Source: Cytospora piceicola
Taxonomy: Eukaryota > Ascomycota > Sordariomycetes > Diaporthales > Cytosporaceae
Direction of reading: 5' to 3'
NCBI GenBank assembly: GCA_023375675.1
Contig: JALQBC010000007.1
Coordinates: 806,001 to 870,000, forward strand
Length of the DNA: 64,000 bases
In this document: positions 1 to 10,494 of the stretch, piece after piece
Position numbering within the stretch: position 1 is the stretch's first letter
Layout of the letters: the number at the start of each line of letters is the position of its first letter
The notes under the pieces: generated by a model
The model's database searches: none
Seen by the model: only the letters and a program-made list of their open reading frames with translations
Told to the model about the DNA's origin: nothing
Program-made: the position numbers and the translations under genes

Positions 1-415
1 GCTGCGGGTTTTTTTGAGCATTTTCCTCCGAACCGAACATAACCGCTCGGATCGGGGAGAAGGATATCTTGCGTCCGAGCGCTGCCAGAAAGTCAGAGAG
101 AGTGAAAAAAAAAAAATCCACTGGCTAAACAAACTAACTAATGAAAGGCCTTCAATTGAATTTGGCCATCAAGGTTCCACTTTGTTTTCTTTGTAGTGGT
201 TATACTATGTATTGTGTTTCTACATAGAATTACCTAGTCTACCTACTTAAGCACACAGTAGACGACGAGGCTGCTTGGTTATTACATCTCCAACGTGAGG
301 GGCTCTGCTGCATTAATTCCTTCCTCCCTTTACCACAAACAAGCTCTCACCAACTACACAACATACTTAAGTACACACATAACACACAACCCACCCAATA
401 AACATAACCTCCACA
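1..415. other. Intergenic, upstream of FYV7-like gene
   Basis: No coding frame with homology is visible. The stretch has poly-A and AT-rich pieces and a CTACCTACTTAAG-type element near 238-250, related to the intergenic TACCTAGGTA family of this window. The last 100 bases are rich in CACA and ACC, as is common for fungal 5' leaders, and probably form the promoter and leader of the gene starting at 416. Confidence 0.5.
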
Positions 416-1258
416 ATGGGCTTCAAACGCCCACACGACCAGGTCGACGCCGGCGCACCAGCACCAGCACCGTCCTCGACCTCCGCCCCGCCAGACGCCA
501 AGAAGCGCAAGGGCTTCCGCGTCGGCCCCGAGAACCTGCCAGACGGCGCGTGGAGGAGGAAGAACACCAAGATCAAGCACGAGCTCATCCACAAGGCCAA
601 GGTCAAGAAGGAGTACGCCAAGGTCAAGGCCGAGGTGGCAAAGGAGAACGAGAGGAAGCAGCAGCAACCCGCCGCCGCCGAGGACGCGGGGGGGGAGGAG
701 CAGCAGGAGGAGCAGGAGCAGCAACCACAACAGCCCGACCGCGAGCCCAGCCCCGTCGACACGGCCCAGGACAGGGCGCACATGAACCCGGAGCGACAGG
801 CCCTCCTCAACGGCGAGAAGATACCCCAGAAGCCAAGGGCACCGATAGTAGAACACAAGAAGCCAGCAGCGGCGGCACCCGACAGCGCGGAGCAGCAGCA
901 GCAGCAGCAGCAGCCGGAGGGCGGCGCGGCGGGGCAGGACCCGGCAGATGGGCAGCAGGGGCAGCAGCAGCGCGGGGACGGCAGGCGCGGGGCCGCCGGC
1001 CGCCGCCCGGACTACTACGACAAGGCGCTCAAGGAGGGCTCCAGGAAGAAGGCCGAGGCCGAGGCGCGCGAGGCCGAGTTCACGCGGCGCGCCGAGGAGC
1101 GCGAGCGCAGGGTGGCCGAGCGCGAGAGGCTGCGCAGGCAGATGCTCAAGGCCAAGGGCATGACGACGCACGGCCGCAACGCCGGCAAGCAGAAGCTGGG
1201 CCGCGAGAGCTTCGTCCTGCTGGACAAGGTCCAGAGGATGGTTGGGAAGAAGGCGTAG
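416..1258 (+). CDS. FYV7: rRNA-processing protein, FYV7 type
   Basis: Single-exon gene of 280 codons. Residues about 28-75 read [17 protein letters not shown] followed by a Lys-rich stretch ([17 protein letters not shown]), which matches my recollection of fungal Fyv7 proteins; these act in the nucleolus in 18S rRNA maturation. The middle is low complexity, rich in Gln, Ala, Glu and Pro, with a run of seven Gln near residue 162. The C-terminal third is a charged predicted coiled coil ([20 protein letters not shown]) ending in [19 protein letters not shown], also typical of the family. It is longer than yeast Fyv7 (about 150 residues), mostly because of the low-complexity insert. The start ATG at 416 has an A-rich leader. 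GC-rich codon use agrees with a real gene. Assignment rests on family pattern only. Confidence 0.8.
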   Translation: MGFKRPHDQVDAGAPAPAPSSTSAPPDAKKRKGFRVGPENLPDGAWRRKNTKIKHELIHKAKVKKEYAKVKAEVAKENERKQQQPAAAEDAGGEEQQEEQEQQPQQPDREPSPVDTAQDRAHMNPERQALLNGEKIPQKPRAPIVEHKKPAAAAPDSAEQQQQQQQPEGGAAGQDPADGQQGQQQRGDGRRGAAGRRPDYYDKALKEGSRKKAEAEAREAEFTRRAEERERRVAERERLRRQMLKAKGMTTHGRNAGKQKLGRESFVLLDKVQRMVGKKA

Positions 1259-1957
1259 GCTGGTTTTGAGGGAAGGCTAAAAAAAAAACAAGGATGGGGC
1301 GTGGAGTGTGGGATACATATCGCCCTTTTGAAAGGAAAAGCATAAAGATACCCGGGAAGGAAAATGACAATTCTCGCCGTCAAGTTCACGGCTGCTATAA
1401 GTTTCTGTTCGAATTTAAATATTCGCTCCAATGTACATGGCGCGTATGTGTGTGTGTGGCAACTTTTTCATGTTGGCATCATGTGTGGTTGGTATGAGCT
1501 CAAGTATGTCCTGTCATTAGGAATTGAATATTTCGACAACGTATAACAACCACCTTTCGAAAACATATTATGTTGTCGAGCAGCCAAATAAACCAATCTA
1601 AGGGTTCCTGGGAGACCTGGAGACTACCTAGGTAATCATAGAAGCCAACAACTGAGAAGTTTAAAGCGGTGGTATCCATAGGGTGGCCCAGATACACTGC
1701 TATACCATCTGGGCATTTTCTCGCCAAAGCGAACACACACTCCCCGTATTTTTGTTGATCCCAAAATCTTTTTGAAATGTTTTGGCCCTCACCTGTAGAC
1801 CCGTCTGAGCACTCGGACAAACAAACCCCAACACGCCGTCACATGCAAACAGGAATTGGTATCTCATGCCATACTTCACGCATCACCTCTCGAAATGTTT
1901 CATCATGTCACCACCCACACTCAATGCACTCAACCCCCTGATGAAATGTCTGTCACC
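1259..1957. other. Intergenic, convergent 3' regions
   Basis: About 700 bases between the stop codons of the FYV7-like gene and CHO2. AT content rises and no family-like frame is present. It should hold the two 3' UTRs and polyadenylation sites; a short GT run lies near 1445-1460. Confidence 0.5.
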
Positions 1958-4900
1958 TTACCTTTGGCCCTCAAGATTATCATCCGGGAACTTGTCCGTA
2001 ACGGGCGTTGACGGTCCCTTGGAATGAGACATGGAGTACGGCGCCTGTCAGAGAGACGTGGTTAGCAACATCAACACAACGTCCTCCCACCTGTGTCCAT
2101 ACAAGTACAAGAGAAACAATGAACTCACCAGAACCTGCTTCGCATTACAAACCCGCCACGCCAGCCTCCTCACATTGCCATCGGCAGGCACCACCGCCGG
2201 CGCAAACTCGATCCCAAACATGTTGCGGATGGCATACACCACACGCTTGGCATACTTGCTGTCCCTCTCGACGTGGCTGCCAAACCTCTCTTCGACCGTG
2301 TTGGGCGCGATGTCCGGGTCACGGTCCAGGCAGTTGCGCACGACGGGGAGCAGTGCCTCCGCCACCTCCTGCTCGTACAGGCCCTTGGCGTGGGACCCGA
2401 GGGCCTCGTCGTCCTCGTCGTCGAAGCGGCCGATGCGGACTTCGAAGGGCTCGCTGATGGAGATGACCTGGTGGGATCCGTCGTGGTGGTATCGGAACTC
2501 AAAGACTCCTTGCGTCCACCACAGCCGGTCGCCCTCGAAGAGCACCTCGCCGCAGACGAGGTTTGAGTCGGGCATGGGCTCGTCGGATTCGACGACCCCG
2601 TGGTCGTTGGATTCGCCGTAGTACCCGGGAGACGTGGGCACCCAGCGGCCAAGAGAGGAAACCTCCGTAACATCTCGAGAGCGGTTGTCCGTAACCATGT
2701 ACAAGCCGACCCAGTCCTTCTTGCTGTGCTTGACAGGTGCGGTCCACTTGACGCGGATAGGGGCGCCGTACTCCAAGACGTGGGTCTTGACGTCCTTGTT
2801 GACACGGGCCGTCAGGCTCTCCTTTCCGGTCGCTCTCTCGCTGAGAGGGGACGTCGCGGACGTGCCAGCAATGTTCAAAGTGTAGTCCTTTGGATTGACG
2901 CCAGCCAAGGCCGGGGAGATCCGCGTGATCGTAAGTCGAGCCGGATATGTGTTGAACAGGGCAGTGGTATCACGAACAATACTCGACACACCACTCGCAA
3001 GCATCGGTCCGGCGGATTCAATCACTTCGTCGACGAAATGCCTCGTCTCGTCCAATACCTTGTCGACACTAGAAGACCACTCCTTGACAGGGGGCGGGAG
3101 GGACTTCTTGATAAACTTGGTGAGACCGGCCTCTTCCCGAATATTGCGAGAACCGTACACCTTTTGCATGTGTGGCCTCTCAACGTATTCAATGAACCCC
3201 ATGGTGAGGATCTGGCTGACAAGAGCAAAAAGCGCGATGGACCTGCTCCAAGTGATCAAGGCGGCACCCCAGAGACCAGCCAATCCTATTATGCGCTCTG
3301 GGTTGTTCAAGAACCGGTGGATGGAGTTGTAGGTCAGCTTTGCCTTGCGGTCGAAGAAGAAATCACCCTGTAAGTGGTTAGCATACGTTGAGTTTCAGCG
3401 TCCACAACATAATTGAAACCTACATAGTAAACGCCAAACGATCCCAGTGAGTCATAGACGCTGGCGAAGGTCCAGATCTGCAGTGCGATCAAGCTAGTTC
3501 CCATGACATGTCTCAGGAGGGCCCAGCCATGGGTCCAGTCCTCGGGAGGAACGTACATCTTCCAGCAGAGGGCGCAGAACGAAGCCACAGACAACGTCAT
3601 GCTGAAGTGGTACAGGCCCTTCCACTGACGCCAAGCCTCTCCGGGGCTCTCTCCGTACTTGACAAAGTGCCTGGTGATCATCTTGTTCTTCGACTGCAGG
3701 TTCAGCAGGATTCCGATGCCCAGACAGTACCACAGGCGCCAGAGCAGAGCATGGATGAAGAATAGCACCTTGTAAGTGGGCGTCTTCGGGGTGACCACGG
3801 CCAGAACAGCCACGTACATCGAGGCAAGGATGACCGAGTAGTCGGTAGACCGGAACAGGTCGATGTTCTTGAGCCCGAGCAGGTCGTGTACCGGTGACAG
3901 CGCCTCCCTGGATTCATCATCGGGGTCTTCCGCCGTTGGCTCCGTCTCGTGGTCAGACTTGGACCTCGGGGCCGGAGGGTTGTACGTCTTCTCGATGTGC
4001 GGGTTCTCGACTACGACCAGGAAGGCAAGCTGTGCCAGATGGGCGGCTATCGAGATGAACAAGACCTCGTAGCTGGCAACCATGGCAGATATGCCGTAGT
4101 ACCCAGCATAGCCGATACTGTACATGGGGTGGGGTGCAATCTCGAAGACACCGTCGAAGGTAAGCTCGGTGTCGATGAGGTAGAAGAAGTCACCCCAGTA
4201 CCAGGCGTAGTCCTTAACGACGCGGTGGGCATCGAGCTTGACCCAGACGTTGAAGAGGAACAGCGACACGCCTACGACCCAGCGGCACAAGAACACCAAT
4301 GGCGCTTCACCTTCGGGGACGTGGGCGCAAACCACGGCGAAGAGGCAGTAAGACACGAAGTCACACATCAAAATCAGGTCGACGAGCCTGCGGAAGACGA
4401 GCCACGTGTTGTACTCGAGGGGAGCCTTCTCGAACTTGTAGTCCTCCGGGATCTTTGCCTCGAGCTCATTCTTGAGGAGACGGTACAGCCACGGTCGGGG
4501 CTGGTCCCCGGTGGAGGGATTCACGAAGAGCTTCCAGCGGTTGGCCCATGTCACCATCAGCTTATAGTTGGACTGTTCATGCAGAAGAAGACCGATGCCG
4601 AGATTGTACGAGGCCCTCCAGTAGAGGAAGACAGCAGCCATGACCGGTCTCTTGAGGTCGGCCGGGAGCAAGTAGGCCAGCAGGATATGCAGAGCAAGAA
4701 TCACGAAGACAATGGCATCAGAGAGGTTCTTGGGCTCTCGAGGGTCGAAGAGCTGGGAGACCATGTCATGGGTGGTAGGAACAACGAAGACTGCATTGAG
4801 AAGTGTACTTTGTTAGCCGAGACTCCCCAGGCGTGAAGGGGGGTGGGAGGGAGGGGTGTGGGGGGCGTCTGCTACCTGTGCCATCTGGCGTTCGACCGTA

Positions 4901-5050
4901 AGTCTTCTTGGACTTCTCAGGCTCGCGGTTCTCGCTGTCGTTATGACGATCCTGCTCAGGGTTGTTGTTAACAGCAGCTGGGTCTGGGGAGACACCAGTA
5001 CGATGGCGCAAGTCGCCATGGTCGGCGGGCAGTTCAGTAGCAGAGCTCAT
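1958..5050 (-). CDS. CHO2: Phosphatidylethanolamine N-methyltransferase
   Basis: Catalyses the first methylation of phosphatidylethanolamine, with S-adenosylmethionine as donor, in phosphatidylcholine synthesis in the ER membrane. Four exons: 5050-4876, 4790-3424, 3367-2129 and 2044-1958, giving 955 residues, close to the usual Cho2 length. Introns are 85, 56 and 84 bp with GT/AG ends; donors are GTAGCA, GTAGGT and GTGAGT. Exon 1 ends in [11 protein letters not shown], which continues into [10 protein letters not shown], a Cho2 N-terminal signature. The protein carries two phospholipid-methyltransferase units: the first has [15 protein letters not shown] near residue 277 and ends with [11 protein letters not shown]; the second ends with [11 protein letters not shown] near residue 578. 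Both units have many hydrophobic membrane segments. The soluble C-terminal half ([19 protein letters not shown]) is characteristic of fungal Cho2. The start at 5050 was preferred over an in-frame ATG at 5068 because homologues begin near MSS; this choice is uncertain. Confidence 0.96.
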
Positions 5051-5243
5051 CCTTGAGGTTGAATTCAAGGTATGACAATTGAGTTGAGAAGAAGACGAAG
5101 AAGGAGAAACAAGAGAGAGAGAGAGACAAAAAGAGACGAGCTAATTGTCGTGGGAAAACATGTGGGATTGGTATGGGTTGAACTACCGTGCCAAGGCTTG
5201 TATGAGCGGTTAAGGCTAGAGTAGGAAGGGCAAGTGGTGGTGG

Positions 5244-5284
5244 CTAGGTAGGTACCTACTTAGTACGTACCTAGGTAGGTAATT
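5244..5284. repeat. Compound TACCTAGGTA palindrome
   Basis: Two CTAGGTAGGTA units flank TACCTACTTAGTACG, so the stretch is almost self-complementary. It is one of about a dozen copies of this intergenic motif in the window. Confidence 0.7.
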
Positions 5285-5530
5285 ATAATAAGTAATTAGA
5301 GACAAGAGGCTCGTCCCGAGAGCCCGTCCCGAGGTCATCACGCCGTCACTGTGTCTTCTGTCCTCCGTCCTCCGTTTGCCGTCCTCCGTCTTCCCGCGGT
5401 TCATCGAGGCGGTTTAATGCGGCTATCCGGGTTGTTGTGCAACTGCCTTGCTTGCCCTGCCTTTTGGTCACTCGCTCCTGCTACCATACTCCCGCTGTCC
5501 TGCCGACTGTTCCCTAACGGACAAACAAAC

Positions 5531-5577
5531 GGTAGAAAGAAAGGAAGGAAGGTAAGGAAGGAAGGAGGGAAGAAAGA
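5531..5577. repeat. Purine tract (GGAA)n
   Basis: Imperfect GAAAGGAAGGAAGG repeats with nearly all purines on the + strand. Confidence 0.8.
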
Positions 5578-7380
5578 ACGAAAAAGGGTGTGTCGTCACT
5601 AGCAGGCAAAGGTTACCTAGCTCTATACTCTATACGTAAACATTGGATGCATCATCCTACTGAGTTCTTAGCAGGCCATATCGACAACTAGCATCCCGAT
5701 TCCATGTCTCAATTTACCCCTCACTTACCTAGGTAGTTACTTAGTTGCTCACTCACTTGTTCACTCACTTACTCACTCATCTCCCCATCCCCTCTTCTGA
5801 ACCAATGTATTCTCTGCAACGTGGCGGTTTGGTTCTCGGATCCATGGTTTTCTTCAGCACACACGTGACACAAAAAGAACAAAGTAATTGAGACAATCCA
5901 GACTCCAGAAAAGCCACACCAGTACTACCATGGTTCATGCACCATACACTAAGACCTAGGTAGGGTGGGTGGTGCTGCAAGTAAGCTGGCTGGCTGGCTG
6001 GGCGCAGACACACACACTCTCTCTCTCTCCTATCTCTGTAGATCTCAGATAGATCTCAGTGTCACATGCAAATCTGGCCTGCTCCTCTCTGCTGAGAGAG
6101 TGAGACATGACATGGCGATAAACCCAAAACTCGTTGGGGTCTATCTACAATGCCCCCACCTACAAGGCACAGGGGAAGGGCAGGACTTGGATAAGTCACA
6201 AGGCAGCACGATGGGAGAGACAGAGCCAGAGAGGAGACAGAGAAAGAGCCTTTGAAAACATGGGACGGCAACCTGGATACCAGGTACTAGATACCAGATA
6301 CCAGGATGGTGCTGGAAATGATGCCCCAGGTGGAGGAGATATGGACCTATCATCACGAACCGGTGGGACTTCCCCGGCTTGCGGTGGCTTGCCCCGGGAC
6401 AACGGAGAAATGCCCACATAATTCTCCCAGCGCATACTGTGTGTGTACCATACTATGTAGGTAGGTATGCGCTTCAATGGACAGCCCCTGCAAACAAAGA
6501 GGGATAGAGGGGAATGTGGAAAGGAAGAAGACACGTAAACAGGGAGGGAGGCAGAGAGGGTTTGATGAGACTGCATCCTCCGGGCGACTATACGAGAGTC
6601 AGGGAAGAGAATAGGTATTAAGCTTTGCTGCTCCTTGCAACATGTCAGCATGTGTTCCAACCTCCCACCACAATGGGTTTGCCTCTATAAAGACACCACC
6701 TAGGTACCTGAGGGGTCAGGTTGTGTGGGATGAGGTTTAACGCAATTCCACACCTGCATACATACATATTATACTGTACACCGTTCTCCTCTCAGTGGCT
6801 CGTTCTCCAGGACATACTTACGAATGGGAGTGTTGAGCGAGTACCTATACAGTATATACACCGGTCGGTGACGCTGAGGGCAGATCTACAGATCACCCTT
6901 AGCATGCTCGCTTATTACATACACAACATGTAACAAAGATCTAGCAAAGGAAAAGAAGGAAAGAACATTTGAAAAGAAGAAAAAAAGGTCGAACTGTCGA
7001 GATGTTGACATATTGAAATGTCATAGGCCACCCTTTGATTTCCTCCTCACCGGTGCCTGCAGCATCTCCCAATAGGTATAGCATACGGCCTAGATGTGGC
7101 ATGTAAACCAGGGCCATCTGCATGAACATACTGCATGACAAGTAACCAGGGCCAGGTTGGTTAGTTGTTGGGTGAGAAGAGAAGAAAAGAACGGACTCTG
7201 AACTCGAGTCTGGGTCGCACAAAGGAAGAGAAGAAAAGAAAAGAAACAGAAGGGAGGCGCCATCTCTGACCGAGTCCGACGATCCTCCTGATGCTCTGCT
7301 GATATATGTTGGAATTCTTTTCTTCTTCCTTTTTTTTCTTTCTACTGTGTAATCGGCCTTCGAGTATCTTCTCACCGAGA

Positions 7381-7405
7381 CCTGACCTGACCTGACCTGA
7401 CCTGA
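7381..7405. repeat. (CCTGA)5 tandem repeat
   Basis: Five perfect copies of CCTGA read directly from the sequence. Confidence 0.9.
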
Positions 7406-7500
7406 TTTACTGTGTACGTACATGATTACTTACTGAGGAACCATTCATGATCATGTTGTTCTTGAGTTTCCATGCAACTAGAGATTCCAGACCTACATGC

Positions 7501-7531
7501 ATACATACATAAATACATACATACATACATA
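7501..7531. repeat. (ATAC)n microsatellite
   Basis: Seven to eight copies of ATAC with one AAAT interruption. Confidence 0.85.
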
Positions 7532-7661
7532 CCTGGGTATATACTCAAAAAAGTAGTACTGGGTAAAGGTTGAACCCTGTCAGCCTGTACGAACCCTGTT
7601 TGTTTTAGGGTCTCACAGCGGGAAGTCCCTTGGGTTTAGTGGACTAGCTCAGGTTTACGGT

Positions 7662-7697
7662 AGGGGTGTCAGGGGTGTCGGGGGTGTCAGGGGTGTA
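7662..7697. repeat. Nine-base tandem repeat, AGGGGTGTC type
   Basis: Four imperfect copies of AGGGGTGTC / GGGGGTGTC in direct tandem. Confidence 0.85.
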
Positions 7698-7874
7698 TCT
7701 GGCTGAGTACCCTAGGGTATGTACCGCTTGGCTGGGGACGGGGAACGGTCCGCTGCGGGATCCCTCTTTTGAAACCTTTCCCTTCCAAGGCCAAAGGCGG
7801 CAAGGCCGTTGCGTCCAGAGGCTCACACACACACTCAGAACACACACTCTCTCTTTACTTACTGTAGGTATCTC

Positions 7875-7920
7875 TCACACACTCACTCACTCACTTACTT
7901 ACTTATTCACTTACTCACTC
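7875..7920. repeat. (CACT/TACT)n microsatellite
   Basis: Interleaved CACT and TACT tetramers; a similar but shorter stretch occurs at 5745-5780. Confidence 0.8.
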
Positions 7921-7984
7921 CATCAATCAATCACTTCACTCGCTCACGGCAAGAAGATCCCCTCGAGGAAACAAACCAACCTCC

Positions 7985-8030
7985 CACACACACACTTCAA
8001 CACACACTTCAACACACACTTCAACACCCA
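7985..8030. repeat. 12-base tandem repeat, ACACACACTTCA type
   Basis: Three to four copies of a 12-base unit combining a CA run with CTTCA. Confidence 0.85.
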
Positions 8031-8288
8031 CCACCACTCCCACTCCCACTTCCACACCTACAACCCACTCTCCTCTTCGTGTTACCCGTCCACTGTTGTA
8101 CAACATCTTGTGTTTTTCTTCTTCTATCTCTTTCTTACTTTTCTTTCCCTCCCGTGTACTCACCAAAAAAAAAACCAAAAAAAAAAAAAGGTGTGTTGCT
8201 GCCCAACAACTCGAATCATCAGTTGCCGATGGCCCAGCCAATAAGCCAACTGACCTGACCATTCCGGCCCCCCTCCCGCCCTCGCGTC

Positions 8289-8411
8289 CACAAGCACAAG
8301 CACAAGCACAAGCACAGCACACACACACAGTACACACCCAACACTTTACACACCACACAACACACACCACACACCACACACCACACACACACACACAGAG
8401 ACACACACACA
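8289..8411. repeat. CA-rich compound microsatellite
   Basis: (CACAAG)n at about 8289-8315 passes into (CA)n and (CACAC)n blocks to about 8411. It is strongly strand-asymmetric, with almost no G on the + strand. Confidence 0.85.
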
Positions 8412-8865
8412 AGAACACGACAGGAAAGCAAGGACCGTCCTTTTGCTTACTCACCTCACCTCGACCCAGAAGCAGTCTTTTTTCACCTTCTCACCCGCTT
8501 GCTCACCACAGTCATCTACCGTCTGTCATCTGCCATATGCCATGAGCCATATGCCATTTCATCATATGCAACCTACCTTACCTACCATATGCGCCTGGCC
8601 ATCTACCTTCGTTGTCAGTGACTGAGTCTGCTCTTGACCAAACCAGACCAGACCCTCGCCCACGCCCTTCACCTACCTCCCGCTACCAGCTTCTCCGTGA
8701 CAGCTTCCTCCTTCCTTCCTCCTTCCTCCACACTCAAGGTGCTCAAGGATCTTGTACCTTAACCTAGCTCAAGAGTCTTTGGGCCTCTGGCCAGCCCAGC
8801 CCAGCCCAGTCCTGTCTGTCCTGCCCTCAACCTCACCCTCCTCCTCTGCCTCCCCGGCCTCAGAC

Positions 8866-10494
8866 ATGAGGGGCAACACCGTCTGTGACACGTGGGCGAG
8901 AGTACCAGGCCTCTCGTCATACTGGTGCCTCCAGCTCCAGTGGCGCATGGACGAGGACGTCGTCGCCGCCCTTACCGAGCCGCGCTACCCCGTGCCGGAC
9001 GAAGACCTCGACACCATCATCCTCACCCAGACCATCTACCTCCTCCAGCTCTTTCTCCACCTCCACGAGTTCGACCCCTGCCTCAAGGACGGCGACCCGG
9101 ACGACGACCTCCTCCGCCTGTTCCAGGACATCCTCGGGCGCGAGTTCAACACCGCCTACGGCACGCCCCCCGCGCGAATATACCAGGGCCCTTCCCCCGA
9201 CGGCGAGGCCCTCGAGCGCGTGGTGAGGGGCCTCATGCTCGCCCAGAAGGAAGGCAGCGAGCAGCAGCCACGCCCACAGCCACCACAACAGAGACGGCAC
9301 CCTCCAGAACGCTCCCGCTCACCCCAACAGCCCGCCGCCGCCGCCTCCTCCTCCTCATACTCCCCACCGGGGGGCAGCAGCATCTCCCCCTCCCCCGCCT
9401 CTCCCGGCCCCACCAAGGCCGGCCTGCAGCGCCTGGTGGTGCAGCTCCTGGCGGAGCTCAACCGGCCGCTGTACAAGCAGCGGTCCCGGTACGAGGAGGC
9501 CCACGGGCCCCGCACCGACGACACCTGGGCCTCGCGCCTGGCCACCCGCGTCGTGCAGTGGCGCTTCCACATGCGCAACCCCGTCATCCAGCCCGCGCTC
9601 CGGGGCCAGGTCATCCGCGTCGCCTCCGAGGACGTCCACGCCCTCGACGACGAGGGCCTCGAGGTCTACCGCCTGCTGCGCAACATGGCCCCCGGCTTCA
9701 TTCACGTCGCCACCCCGCTGCAGCCCGACCTGCAGCCCGCCCAGCCGCTGCGCGCGGTCGCGGTGGCCGCGGTCGGCGCGGCGGGGACGGCGGGGGCCGG
9801 CCGGCCCGGGGGGGACTACCACCAGGGGGGCGTGGCCGGCGTGCCAGGCGGTGCGCATCACCAGCACCAGAGGTCGGCGAGCGGGGGCATGAAGGTGCAG
9901 CACATCCTCGCCTCGCCCATACCGCAGACGCCGGACCACACGCCGACGGCGTCGTCAAACACGCCACGGACGCCCTTGTTTCCACAGGCGCCGGCGGGAG
10001 GAGGGGCAGGAGGGGGAGGCGGAGGAGGAGGTAGCGCGGCAGGGCCATACGGGGACGGCGCGGCGAACAAGAGGGTCTCGGCGCAGAACATGGCGTACCC
10101 GCCGGCGAAGCGGCCACGGTCGGCACACCGGTACGAGGCGGCAGAGCGGTACGAGGGCGAGTACCGGCGGCCCAAGAGGGAGTGGCAGCCTGGGCCGGGG
10201 CCGGGGCCGGGGCTGGGGCCACTGCCCCCACCGCCCCCGGCGGCGGCGCCAGCGCCGGCAGAGAGCCCGGCAGCGGCGGGCGGGGTGCCGGCGCGGGGAG
10301 GCGGCGACGGCGGCGCGGGGTTCCGGCAGCTCGGGCCGGAGGAGGACGACACGGACCTGCTGCGGCGCATACTGGACGGCGTCAACGGGCTCCACCAGAG
10401 GATGCACGGGATGCACCGGGACCTGGGGCGGAGGTTCAACGCGCTCGAGAACAGGCTGCAGCGGCTTGAGGAGTGGATCACCGACCCCGTGTAG
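8866..10494 (+). CDS. Unknown Pro/Gly-rich protein with C-terminal coiled coil
   Basis: I do not recognise the family. Starting at the ATG at 8866 the frame encodes 542 residues; the frame is open further upstream to 8752, and a later ATG at 8947 (MDEDVVAALTEPRYPVPDED) is also possible. 8866 was chosen for its purine at -3. Residues about 28-130 look folded, with a Leu-rich helix (LTQTIYLLQLFLHLHEFDP). A Pro/Ser/Gln-rich linker follows, then a second folded block near 187-290 (GLQRLVVQLLAELNRPLYKQ). A Gly/Ala/Pro-rich disordered part with a poly-Gly run near residue 385 comes next, then basic PPAKRPR and KRE motifs that could be nuclear signals. The end, about 490-538, is a heptad-like helix (LENRLQRLEEWITDP). 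There is no signal peptide or membrane segment. Very high GC3 over the full length supports coding. Confidence 0.75.
   Translation: MRGNTVCDTWARVPGLSSYWCLQLQWRMDEDVVAALTEPRYPVPDEDLDTIILTQTIYLLQLFLHLHEFDPCLKDGDPDDDLLRLFQDILGREFNTAYGTPPARIYQGPSPDGEALERVVRGLMLAQKEGSEQQPRPQPPQQRRHPPERSRSPQQPAAAASSSSYSPPGGSSISPSPASPGPTKAGLQRLVVQLLAELNRPLYKQRSRYEEAHGPRTDDTWASRLATRVVQWRFHMRNPVIQPALRGQVIRVASEDVHALDDEGLEVYRLLRNMAPGFIHVATPLQPDLQPAQPLRAVAVAAVGAAGTAGAGRPGGDYHQGGVAGVPGGAHHQHQRSASGGMKVQHILASPIPQTPDHTPTASSNTPRTPLFPQAPAGGGAGGGGGGGGSAAGPYGDGAANKRVSAQNMAYPPAKRPRSAHRYEAAERYEGEYRRPKREWQPGPGPGPGLGPLPPPPPAAAPAPAESPAAAGGVPARGGGDGGAGFRQLGPEEDDTDLLRRILDGVNGLHQRMHGMHRDLGRRFNALENRLQRLEEWITDPV

Larger units (their letters stand above)
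5051..8865. other. 3.8 kb gene-free region rich in simple repeats
   Basis: Lies between the divergent CHO2 gene and the unknown protein at 8866. No conserved frame seen on either strand. It contains stacked low-complexity tracts, listed separately, several TACCTAGGTA-type palindromes (5244-5284, about 5730, 5955, 6697), and a pyrimidine- and CA-rich last kilobase. Both promoters must lie here; the CA/CT-rich tract at 7800-8720 may be the long leader of the downstream gene. Confidence 0.55.

Noticed and set aside
295..1269. 324-codon plus-strand frame overlapping the FYV7-like gene
   Set aside because: Arg/Gly/Ala-rich out-of-frame reading of a GC-rich gene; the FYV7 frame carries the conserved motifs.
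2600..3373. 257-codon plus-strand frame across CHO2
   Set aside because: Shadow of the CHO2 coding strand; no motif of its own.
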